Below are positions 53,667 to 61,473 of a DNA stretch of 64,000 nucleotides, one piece after another. Position 1 is the first letter of the stretch. Every line of letters begins with the position of its first letter. The DNA comes from Lachnospiraceae bacterium (GTDB lineage: Bacteria; Bacillota; Clostridia; Lachnospirales; Lachnospiraceae), in the NCBI GenBank assembly GCA_022791815.1, contig JAAVZU010000110.1, forward strand, positions 1 through 64,000. The letters are read 5' to 3'. The position numbers and the translations under genes were made by a program. The notes under the pieces are model-generated. The model did no database searches, was not told the DNA's origin, and was given only the letters and a program-made list of their open reading frames with translations.

Positions 53667-56600
53667 TTATACATCACCTAAAATTTCTAGTAAATCTTCT
53701 CTACTAAGGCTAATTTCAGACATTCCCTGATCAGATATAATTTGGTCTGCCAAATTCTTTTTCTTTTCTTGTAATGCTAGAATTTTTTCTTCAATACTTT
53801 CTGCTGTAATCATTTTAAAAACAGTAACTACGTTCTTTTGTCCAATCCGATGGGCCCGGTCAGTGGCTTGGTTTTGTGCTGCCTGATTCCACCAGGGGTC
53901 ATAATGTATAACCATATCAGCACCAGTTAGATTTAAACCTGTTCCACCAGCTTTTAGGGAAATTAAAAATACAGGTACAGTATTTTGGTTAAATGCCTGT
54001 GCCATTTCTAGTCTTTGTTCCTTTTTGGTTTGTCCTGTCAATTTATAATAAGAAACATGGCGAAATTCTAATTCTTTTGCCAGTTTTTCTAACATCGTTG
54101 TAAACTGGGAAAACACCAATACTTTATGATTGCTGCTAATCACTTCTTCTAACAATTCCATGCATACTGATAATTTTGCAGAACCGCCGTCATAATTTTC
54201 ATAACATAGTTCTGGGTCACAACAGATTTGGCGAAGCCTGGTAAGTTCAGCTAAAATTTGAATCTTATTCTGGTTATATTCCTGATTGGTCTGACCTTGT
54301 AATGTTTCTCTCAATCTTTGTATATGTGCATTATATAGTTTGCTTTGTTTGCCTTCCATTTTGGCATAAATTACATTCTCCAGCTTTTTAGGAAGATCTT
54401 TTAATACATCTTCTTTTAACCGGCGTAATATAAAAGGCCGAACCATATTTTTTAATCGTTTTGTTTCTTTGCTTTCTTGACTTTCTTCTCGGTTAATTCC
54501 AGCTACAATGTGAGATTCTAGGTCTTCCTTAAACCTTTTATAAGTAAACAAAAGTCCTGGCATTAAATAATCAAATATACTCCACAGTTCACTAAGACGG
54601 TTTTCAATAGGTGTACCAGTTAAGGCAAAACGAGTATTTGAGGAAATATTTTTTACTGCTTTTGCGACTTTTGTAGAAGCATTTTTAATATATTGTGCCT
54701 CGTCAATTATTTGTATGTCAAAATTTCTGTTCTGGTACCATTCTATATCTCTTTTCAGAAGATCATATGAGGTAATCCATATATCACCGTTTTTACTCTC
54801 CTGAATCATGTTTTTTCTCTCTTTAGCAGTTCCAAGTATTACTTGTGTCACAAGATTTGGTGCAAATTTGTGTATTTCATTCTCCCAATTGTATACAAGA
54901 GATGCGGGACATATTACTAGACCCAAAATATCTTTTGGTTTTTCTTCTTCTTTAAGTGCCTCAAAAAGAGTAATCACCTGCAATGTTTTTCCAAGTCCCA
55001 TGTCATCTGCAAGTATTCCACCAAAACCATATTCCCGAATGGTACGAAGCCATCGATAGCCTTTTCTTTGATAAGAGCGTAAAATACCCTGCTGGGGTTT
55101 TGGAATTTGATAATCGCTATCCTCTACATTTTTAATATTCCGAATCAATCGTTTAAATAGATTGTCTCTGTGTACATGCACTTGTTCTCCTGCATCTTTT
55201 AGTATAGCATCAATATATAAAGCACGATGCTTTGGCATTTGGATTCTGCCTTTTTGAAAGTCCTCTCCTTTCATTTCCAGTCCATCTGCAAGCTCTGACA
55301 GCATAGAAAGGGAGGTGTCCTCCAATTCCATAAATTGGCCATTTTGAAGCCTGTGATACCGTTTACGCATCTTATAACTATTTAAAATTTCATCTAATTC
55401 TTTATAAGGTAATTGATCAGCTTGAATGGAGATGTCCAACAAGTTACTCTTAATAGATACTCCGAAATCCACACTAGGTGTCTGGCGAATACTATTTTTC
55501 CGAAATGCTTCACTGGCATATACCATACCATACTGATTCAGTTCTTCAATCCCCTCTGACAAAAGATTATAAAGGTTTTCTTCTTCTATCAGCATAAAAT
55601 CTGAACTTTTCCGCCTTGCCATTTGGAAAAACTTTGTGATAACCTGCACTACTTGATTTTCTTTGACCCTATCCCGGTATACAGTAGTTGGCGTATCTTG
55701 AAAAATACGATATTTTTCTGTACCATATTGACATTCTAACCGGCAGGTAACACCAAATTCTTTATCGTCATCCAAATATATGAAGAATTCTACCTCTGGT
55801 GGTTCATATTCTTCTAAGGAAATATTTTTTTCTACTATTGGAAAATACTTGCCAAGCAGGGGCATCAAATATGCACAAACATTTTGCAAGTCTTTATTGT
55901 CAATAAAAAGTTCTTTTTCTTCAGTATCCGCAAATTGTTCTAAGGGTATCCATAAATCTTCCGCATAGGATTTTGAGCAATGATAAATTTGAGTTCCATT
56001 TATTAGAAATATTTCACTTGTTCCAAGATAAATTTGAAAGTCAGGAATCCGAAGATAAGCACCTTCTTTTACCTTTTCAATTTCAATTTTTGCATCTGGA
56101 TTTCTCCTATAAAGAGTATATTGTATATGGTTTGTCCCTTGAATTTTAATGCTGTTGTCAAAATTTGTCTGTTCATCTGCTTGGTTTTCTAACACTAAAA
56201 AAAATTTCTCCATAGTAAACTCATCTAAAATTATATTTTTCGTAGCAGGAGCGTAATAAAAACTTCTTCGTCTATCATGGTTTTTCATATACATATATTC
56301 CATAATAAAGTCTAACATAGGCAAAGATTTTACTTCAAACTGTTCTTTAGTATGGACAAAACCAAGATTCTTTCCATATTCAAAATATTGTCTTTTTTCT
56401 ACAGCATCTATAAATTGTTCTAAAGATTTGATTACATATTTTTTCTTTTTGCCAATCCGAAAGGTCACTTCTGGTATCCTGCTTCCATACGGAAAGGACA
56501 AAATTGGTTCAAGTTCTACCTTTTCGTATGAATACCGTTTTTGCCAATTATCTGTTGATACTTCTTGTGTCAAATGTTCTATAATACGAGTAATTGCATT

Positions 56601-57083
56601 ATTTGTTTTTGGTCTCGCTGGTTCTATTCCTTTTTTTATCACCCCAAGACCTAATGCTTGTCTAAGCCGTTCTTCTGAAGATGGTTCAGTTTGGTTACGT
56701 TTGCGAATAACTTTGTTTGCATCTTCTATAAATTCCTGAACATTAGAAATATATTCTTTTTTTCTATGATTTCCTGTTTCTTGTTTTAAATAGGCAAGAG
56801 AAATCGCCACCAGATGTTTACATAAACCAGGAATACTTCCATAAGCCTTGCATTGGCATCTGCTGGACATAATTTCATAACCATGGCTTTCATCCAATTC
56901 TAAAGAAGGATCATAAAATGCTCTTTCATTCCCCGCAACTTTTCCATAAAGATATAACACATTGTTCTGTTCATCCTTATCCCAGTCCCAGCTAATGATT
57001 TCATTATTTTCTTCTAATTTTTTTCCCTTTTGAAAGGCTGCTTTGGTACAATGATTTTTTATTATGTTTTCCATTAGTGACAT
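53667..57083 (-). CDS. SNF2/RapA-type helicase with SWIM zinc finger
   Basis: A 1138-residue ATP-dependent DNA translocase. The N-terminal SWIM zinc finger is Cys76-x-Cys78...Cys88-x-His90 (SRCQCKAYG...CKH). A long linking region carries an SNF2-associated domain. The C-terminal helicase core has GILADDMGLGKTLQVITLF (Walker A), IIDEAQYIKN (Walker B, DEAQ), LTGTPIENRLSELWS, and second-lobe motifs VFSQFTTMLEKLA, ISLKAGGTGLNLTGADMVIHYDPWWN and ATDRAHRIGQ. Such proteins remodel protein-DNA or RNA polymerase complexes. The exact role in Firmicutes is unclear. The gene lies between ybaB and recR on the same strand, hinting at a repair function. Confidence 0.95.
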   Translation of the reverse strand: MSLMENIIKNHCTKAAFQKGKKLEENNEIISWDWDKDEQNNVLYLYGKVAGNERAFYDPSLELDESHGYEIMSSRCQCKAYGSIPGLCKHLVAISLAYLKQETGNHRKKEYISNVQEFIEDANKVIRKRNQTEPSSEERLRQALGLGVIKKGIEPARPKTNNAITRIIEHLTQEVSTDNWQKRYSYEKVELEPILSFPYGSRIPEVTFRIGKKKKYVIKSLEQFIDAVEKRQYFEYGKNLGFVHTKEQFEVKSLPMLDFIMEYMYMKNHDRRRSFYYAPATKNIILDEFTMEKFFLVLENQADEQTNFDNSIKIQGTNHIQYTLYRRNPDAKIEIEKVKEGAYLRIPDFQIYLGTSEIFLINGTQIYHCSKSYAEDLWIPLEQFADTEEKELFIDNKDLQNVCAYLMPLLGKYFPIVEKNISLEEYEPPEVEFFIYLDDDKEFGVTCRLECQYGTEKYRIFQDTPTTVYRDRVKENQVVQVITKFFQMARRKSSDFMLIEEENLYNLLSEGIEELNQYGMVYASEAFRKNSIRQTPSVDFGVSIKSNLLDISIQADQLPYKELDEILNSYKMRKRYHRLQNGQFMELEDTSLSMLSELADGLEMKGEDFQKGRIQMPKHRALYIDAILKDAGEQVHVHRDNLFKRLIRNIKNVEDSDYQIPKPQQGILRSYQRKGYRWLRTIREYGFGGILADDMGLGKTLQVITLFEALKEEEKPKDILGLVICPASLVYNWENEIHKFAPNLVTQVILGTAKERKNMIQESKNGDIWITSYDLLKRDIEWYQNRNFDIQIIDEAQYIKNASTKVAKAVKNISSNTRFALTGTPIENRLSELWSIFDYLMPGLLFTYKRFKEDLESHIVAGINREESQESKETKRLKNMVRPFILRRLKEDVLKDLPKKLENVIYAKMEGKQSKLYNAHIQRLRETLQGQTNQEYNQNKIQILAELTRLRQICCDPELCYENYDGGSAKLSVCMELLEEVISSNHKVLVFSQFTTMLEKLAKELEFRHVSYYKLTGQTKKEQRLEMAQAFNQNTVPVFLISLKAGGTGLNLTGADMVIHYDPWWNQAAQNQATDRAHRIGQKNVVTVFKMITAESIEEKILALQEKKKNLADQIISDQGMSEISLSREDLLEILGDV

Positions 57084-57226
57084 ATTTTCACCTTACCTAT
57101 ATCTTAATTCTTATGTAACTGTCTATCGTAGTTGTTTGTATTTTTTAACAGTGAGTTATTTATTACGTTACATATTTGTATGGAATATGCTATACAGACA
57201 TAACATAATATCCAATATTAACCCTC

Positions 57227-57267
57227 AATTATTCACGATTTATATTGTAGACCATTACTGTCACAGC
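57227..57267. repeat. Dispersed repeat B, copy 2
   Basis: 41 bp that match 53621-53661 at 30 positions around AGACCATT. Confidence 0.45.
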
Positions 57268-57563
57268 GGAGTTGTCTGACATAAAACTTAGTTCATGTTT
57301 AAGACGGTGAATAATCTCGGTTAATAATAGTATAACAGATTTTTTTATTTTAGTAAAAAATAAAATAACTGTCATGTATAAATTTCTTTATCTGGTATAT
57401 ACTAAAGTCGAGTTGATAATTGAAATCCCGCATGCATGCCTAAAAGGTTACCTGGATTTTATTTGACATTTTCCAATTATAGTAGGAATCTAATCGGATA
57501 AAAAGTAACCACCATTATTTCATTTGACAGCTCTTACTATATATAGAAACTATTGTCTAATAT

Positions 57564-57582
57564 CAAATGAAAATTTCATTTG
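57564..57582. promoter_or_regulatory. Perfect 9-bp inverted repeat upstream of the DUF1540 gene
   Basis: CAAATGAAA, A, TTTCATTTG. A dimeric regulator site is possible; the position is about 110 bp before the ATG. No regulator is identifiable nearby. Confidence 0.35.
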
Positions 57583-57693
57583 GTAATGCTTCCGATAATC
57601 TGTCGGTTGCATTCTTAAACCAGTTGCAAAAAGACTGCCATAAAATATGTTAAGTAGTTAATTATTGCAGCTATAATTTAGGAGGTCGTAAAT

Positions 57694-57852
57694 ATGGAAA
57701 AGAATTCATCTATTTCATGCTCTGTACACGAATGTAAATATCATGCTAACAGCATGGATTATTGTACTCTTGACAAGATTCATGTTGGAAAATGTGATTG
57801 CAATACTTGCAAGTGTGAAGACACAGAATGTGGATCTTTTGAGGCAAAATAA
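57694..57852 (+). CDS. Small Cys-rich DUF1540 protein
   Basis: A 52-residue protein preceded by AGGAGG 8 nt upstream. It has eight cysteines: SCSVHECKYH, DYCTLDKIHVG and CDCNTCKCEDTEC. The pattern C-x4-C-x9-C-T-L-x2-I-x-V-G is the DUF1540 signature, found in sporulating Firmicutes and probably a metal-binding module. Normal members often carry two copies of the motif; this one has the core plus a Cys-rich tail. Function is not established. Confidence 0.9.
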   Translation: MEKNSSISCSVHECKYHANSMDYCTLDKIHVGKCDCNTCKCEDTECGSFEAK

Positions 57853-57902
57853 CATTTGCTAATCTGTTTGTAAAGAGATAATAAGTTTTAAGAAAATTTC
57901 TA

Positions 57903-57934
57903 GTAACAGTTTAGCCTTTGGGCTGAAATGTTAC
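57903..57934. repeat. Palindromic repeat, GTAACAG type
   Basis: GTAACAGTTTAGCC, TTTG, GGCTGAAATGTTAC is a 14-bp arm hairpin with few mismatches. Its right arm (GGCTGAAATGTTACAATTC) recurs near 39086 and, more loosely, at 60086 and 19580. Confidence 0.55.
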
Positions 57935-57947
57935 AATTCCTATATAG

Positions 57948-58004
57948 GAAAAGCTGTCTGATTATCAAACACATAATTCGGTGCTGATAGTCGGACAGCT
58001 TTAT
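57948..58004. terminator. Bidirectional terminator between DUF1540 and ybaB
   Basis: AAAGCTGTCTGATTATCA pairs with TGATAGTCGGACAGCTTT (minor wobbles) and ends in TTATTT. It serves the plus-strand DUF1540 gene and the convergent ybaB gene. Confidence 0.75.
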
Positions 58005-58013
58005 TTAATTTAT

Positions 58014-58367
58014 TTAGAAAGGAAAACCATTTCCAAAACTGCTTGTTAATCCACCAGTAATGTTGTCCATTGCCTGTGCTGTCTCATCTTCCATTTTACG
58101 GTATGCCTCATTAGTAGCAGCCATAATCAAATCCTCTAAAGTTTCAATATCTTCAGGATCTACAACTTCTGGAGATAATGTAATCTTTGATATTTCTTTT
58201 TTTCCAGTAACAGTTACGGTAACTACACCACCGCCAGCAGAAGCCTCCCATGTTTTATCTTCTAATTCCTTGGTTTTCTCCTCCATTTGTCTTTGCATTT
58301 TCTGCGCTTGTTTCATTAAATTTCCCATGTTTCCAGGCATTCCTGGAAATCCGCCTCTTTTTGCCAT
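58014..58367 (-). CDS. ybaB: YbaB/EbfC family nucleoid-associated protein
   Basis: A 117-residue DNA-binding dimer. The N-terminal Gly/Met-rich start (GGFPGMPGNMGNLMKQAQKMQRQM) leads into a helix, followed by the beta core GGGVVTVTVTGKKEISKITLSPE and a C-terminal helix. The Phe/Gly tail (LTSSFGNGFPF) is usual. It lies directly downstream of dnaX with 34 nt between, the conserved gene pair; recR is now separated from it by the helicase gene. Confidence 0.97.
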   Translation of the reverse strand: MAKRGGFPGMPGNMGNLMKQAQKMQRQMEEKTKELEDKTWEASAGGGVVTVTVTGKKEISKITLSPEVVDPEDIETLEDLIMAATNEAYRKMEDETAQAMDNITGGLTSSFGNGFPF

Positions 58368-58401
58368 AATTAAAAAACTCCTTTCTATTCTATAGTATCA
58401 T

Positions 58402-59973
58402 CTATGGCTCAAATTCAATTGCCATTTTTGTTAATTTTGTTAAATCTATCATACTTTTTGCTTCTGTACTGCCTGAGGGTGTATATTGCACACGAATGTT
58501 AATCTCTTTGTTAATCTGCTTTTCAATAGTATTTTTAATCGCCTCAATATGATCTTCTTTATTAAGGAAATCCAATTGTACTGGATCTTTTACTGCAAGA
58601 AGCAAAGAACCGCCTTCCCCTACAGAAGGTATTACGTCCATTAACATTGCTTTGTATAAACCATCCTGTACACCTATAATTCGTTCCCAATTTTTAGCAA
58701 CTTCCTGTAAATCATCAGGAATTGCCCGTTCTAAAACTTCTATGGGAACTTCTTGTTCTGATGCTGTATTTTTTGTTTCAATGGTATTATTTGTGCTTTG
58801 CCTGGGAGCTGAAACTACACCTTCCTCTATTTTTTTCTCCAGAACTTGTATCCGGTTTACAAGACCTTCATAATCCCGATCTGTGACTGGACAACAAAGT
58901 TTAATCAGTGCAACTTCTATCAATACTCTTTTCTGGGTTGCATAACGAACCTGATTGGATAGTTCAGACATAATACGGATATAGCGGATAATCACTTCCA
59001 TATCGGTCATTGCTGCTTCCTCTTCCATGAGTTGATAGTGTTCTGTAGATACATCCACTACACCGCTTGCATCTTCGGATGTTTTTACCAATAAAAGATT
59101 ACGCAGATACCAGGTAAAATCTGTTACTACCTGTCCAAGTTCTCTTCCTCGCACTACCAGTTCTTCAAGAATTGCCATACATTCTGTAACTGAGTTAGTT
59201 ATAATGGCACGAAACAGTTTAGAAAATATCTCAATATCTACTGCACCTAATACTTCCAGAACTTTGTCATAAGTGAGCTTCTCACCTAGATAAAAGGCAA
59301 TACACCGGTCAAGTAAACTTAAGGCATCACGCATAGAGCCATCGCCTGCTTTTGCAACATATTCTACCGCTCTATCTTCTGCATCAATCTGCTCTTTATC
59401 TAATAATTCATGAAGACGGTTAGCAATTACATCTATAGTAATTCTTCGGAAATCATACCGTTGACATCTGGAAAGAATCGTAATTGGAATCTTGTGTGCT
59501 TCTGTAGTAGCCAGAATAAAAATCACATAAGAGGGAGGTTCTTCCAAGGTCTTTAATAAAGCATTAAATGCTCCTGTGGAAAGCATATGTACTTCATCAA
59601 TAATATATACTTTATACTTTCCTTCTGTTGGAGAATACTGTACTTCTTCCACAATCTCACGTATGTTGTCTACACCATTATTTGATGCGGCATCAATTTC
59701 AATTACATTCATAGAAGTCTGGTTCTGGATAGACTGGCAAACACTGCAAGTGTTACAAGGACTTCCTTCAACGGGGTGTTCACAGTTTACAGCTTTCGCC
59801 AGAATCTTAGCTATTGTTGTTTTACCTGTTCCACGGGTTCCACAAAACAAATAGGCGTGACCAATTCTTCCAGCATTCACTTGGTTACGTAAAGTTTTTA
59901 CAATGTGTTCCTGTCCCTTTACATCTTCAAATTCATTAGGTCTGAACTTACGATATAATGCGGTATATGCCAT
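58402..59973 (-). CDS. dnaX: DNA polymerase III subunit gamma/tau
   Basis: A 523-residue clamp-loader subunit. The AAA+ Walker A is CGTRGTGKTTIAK (about residues 44-56). The zinc module has Cys64, Cys73, Cys76 and Cys79 (CNTCSVCQ). Walker B/SRC motifs are IIDEVHMLSTGAFNALLKTLEEPP and ILSRCQRYDFRRI. The C-terminal tau-like part ends in a short basic segment. ATG 59973 is preferred because AAAGGGG lies 8 nt upstream; the codon at 59982 is a GTG within the same spacer. It should form a transcript with ybaB. Confidence 0.97.
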   Translation of the reverse strand: MAYTALYRKFRPNEFEDVKGQEHIVKTLRNQVNAGRIGHAYLFCGTRGTGKTTIAKILAKAVNCEHPVEGSPCNTCSVCQSIQNQTSMNVIEIDAASNNGVDNIREIVEEVQYSPTEGKYKVYIIDEVHMLSTGAFNALLKTLEEPPSYVIFILATTEAHKIPITILSRCQRYDFRRITIDVIANRLHELLDKEQIDAEDRAVEYVAKAGDGSMRDALSLLDRCIAFYLGEKLTYDKVLEVLGAVDIEIFSKLFRAIITNSVTECMAILEELVVRGRELGQVVTDFTWYLRNLLLVKTSEDASGVVDVSTEHYQLMEEEAAMTDMEVIIRYIRIMSELSNQVRYATQKRVLIEVALIKLCCPVTDRDYEGLVNRIQVLEKKIEEGVVSAPRQSTNNTIETKNTASEQEVPIEVLERAIPDDLQEVAKNWERIIGVQDGLYKAMLMDVIPSVGEGGSLLLAVKDPVQLDFLNKEDHIEAIKNTIEKQINKEINIRVQYTPSGSTEAKSMIDLTKLTKMAIEFEP

Positions 59974-60085
59974 TTCTTTCACCCCTTTGACTATATTTGC
60001 ACAGAATACTTATATGCCGAACATTTATATTTTACCAATTGACAGGGCTAATGTCAAAACATTCTTCAAATCATTGAAAATGTAT

Positions 60086-60120
60086 TGCAACAGTTTAGGT
60101 AAGGCTGTGCATTTGTTACA
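60086..60120. repeat. Palindromic repeat, GTAACAG type, diverged copy
   Basis: TGCAACAGTTTAGG to TTTGTTACA is an imperfect hairpin resembling 57903-57934 (shared AACAGTTTAG, GGCTG and TGTTAC). It is located between dnaX and the gene at 60265. Confidence 0.4.
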
Positions 60121-60264
60121 TTGACTATAAGAATGGGTAGAATAGGGATGAGATTATAACATATGTAGAAAATCAGATAAAAAAAATAAGTATTGCAAAG
60201 TAAATAATTATTTTTTAAAATAGAAGGGATTCTAAAGTGTCAGATATATGCAAAGGAGAAGAAA

Positions 60265-61233
60265 ATGAGAAAACTACAAAAAAAACTGGTCTTTATTGGG
60301 CTATTCGTTATGATGATTGGAGGTTTTATTTTCTTTATATCAAAAGCTAAGATTTTGTCATCAGATGATGGTGCAGCATTAAAAACAAAATATATGCAGG
60401 ATGAAGAAAGAAATAAGACATACAAATATCCAGATTATGCGATACGTGCAGGTGTTCCGGAAAAATATTTCTATACGCCTGGATTTTATCATTTTGATGG
60501 TGAAGATGGGGATGAGAATGGTGGATATTATATTGAAACCATACAGACGAAAAGTGATGCCCAGACAGATTATTATACAAATAACTATATTTTTTGGGAA
60601 TATACTATTTGTGATCCTGGTCAAGAGGGGCAATATGGAGCAAGATTTACAGTGGTTGAAGCAAGTGATAAAGATATTAAAATTGCACCAAGAAAGAATA
60701 AGTCAGGAGAATATAAGCCTATTGTCAGTATAGATTTAACAAATCATGGCAGTAAGGAGGTAAATCCAGAGGTCATAAAAGCTGTCAGTATTTCAGAAAC
60801 AGAAAATAATAAAAATAAAAAATATGGTGATGAAGATATAATTGGCAATGTAATGTGTTGGCCAACTGTAGACTTAGATGCAGACCTTGATACTATTTTA
60901 GAACTTACACCAATTTATCATGATGTAACATGGGGAGAATGTAGAGGAGATGCACTTTTATATGGGAGTTATTATGGAACAGATTATGATTCGCATCGAG
61001 TGGTAAAGAAAATAGGTGCTGGTGTGAATGGGAAGGGATATAAGAAAGGTTTAAGCATTCAGATATCGGCACTCACTAGCTATACAGAAAATGGAACACC
61101 TAAGGTTATCTATAAAAAAGGTGATGAGGAAAGATGTACCAGTGTGGATTATGAATTTGATATCCTAGATAGTTCTGGTGAAGTGCTATTCAGTGTTTGC
61201 AAGCCATTTCCTCGTAAGTATATTAGAGATTAA
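60265..61233 (+). CDS. Membrane-anchored extracytoplasmic protein of unknown function
   Basis: A 322-residue protein. A single N-terminal membrane segment (KLVFIGLFVMMIGGFIFFI, about 8-27) is followed by a beta-rich extracellular domain rich in Tyr, Asp and Gly (FYHFDGEDGDENGGYYIETI, VEASDKDIKIAPRKNKSG). I do not recognise a family. It starts after AAGGAGAAG and stands alone, divergent from dnaX. The terminator at 61261 follows. Confidence 0.65.
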   Translation: MRKLQKKLVFIGLFVMMIGGFIFFISKAKILSSDDGAALKTKYMQDEERNKTYKYPDYAIRAGVPEKYFYTPGFYHFDGEDGDENGGYYIETIQTKSDAQTDYYTNNYIFWEYTICDPGQEGQYGARFTVVEASDKDIKIAPRKNKSGEYKPIVSIDLTNHGSKEVNPEVIKAVSISETENNKNKKYGDEDIIGNVMCWPTVDLDADLDTILELTPIYHDVTWGECRGDALLYGSYYGTDYDSHRVVKKIGAGVNGKGYKKGLSIQISALTSYTENGTPKVIYKKGDEERCTSVDYEFDILDSSGEVLFSVCKPFPRKYIRD

Positions 61234-61260
61234 AATTTTGATACATAACAGAAGTAAAAC

Positions 61261-61299
61261 AAAAAAGGCATCGTAAGGAAGATTACGATACCTTTTTTG
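61261..61299. terminator. Terminator after the hypothetical membrane-anchored gene
   Basis: AAAAAAGGCATCGTAA pairs with TTACGATACCTTTTTT (one mismatch), with a T-run on both strands; it may also serve the convergent gene. Confidence 0.85.
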
Positions 61300-61473
61300 C
61301 TCTAATCAGTAAAGTATTGATTAGAGGGGGAGTATTCAAATGTATGAAAAAATTCTTGCAAGTATTATTATAGAGATTATATGTGGACAGTTTGTGACCA
61401 AATTCTAAAAAAAATATATAATTTCTTAAAATTTTATGAAATACCATTTAACCCGAGGATATATTAGGTAAAC
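61300..61473. other. Short intergenic region
   Basis: No gene is supported. A plus-strand ATG at 61340 opens a frame of only about 22 codons. Confidence 0.3.

Larger units (their letters stand above)
57084..57693. other. Intergenic region between helicase and DUF1540 genes
   Basis: About 600 bp without a supported gene. It holds repeat B copy 2 (57227-57267), a TTGACA (57472) that could be a -35 box, and a perfect palindrome CAAATGAAA, A, TTTCATTTG (57564-57582). Related ATTTCATTTG words recur at 57529-57545. This may be regulatory DNA for the small gene at 57694. Confidence 0.45.

Noticed and set aside
57550..57560. ECF -10 box near 57553 (TTGTCTAATA)
   Set aside because: No TGTAAC-like -35 lies 17 nt upstream.
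59974..60264. Signal recognition particle RNA upstream of dnaX
   Set aside because: This is a common place for it in Firmicutes, but the conserved GGAA-type apical loop and long helix are not visible; only a diverged palindromic repeat is there.
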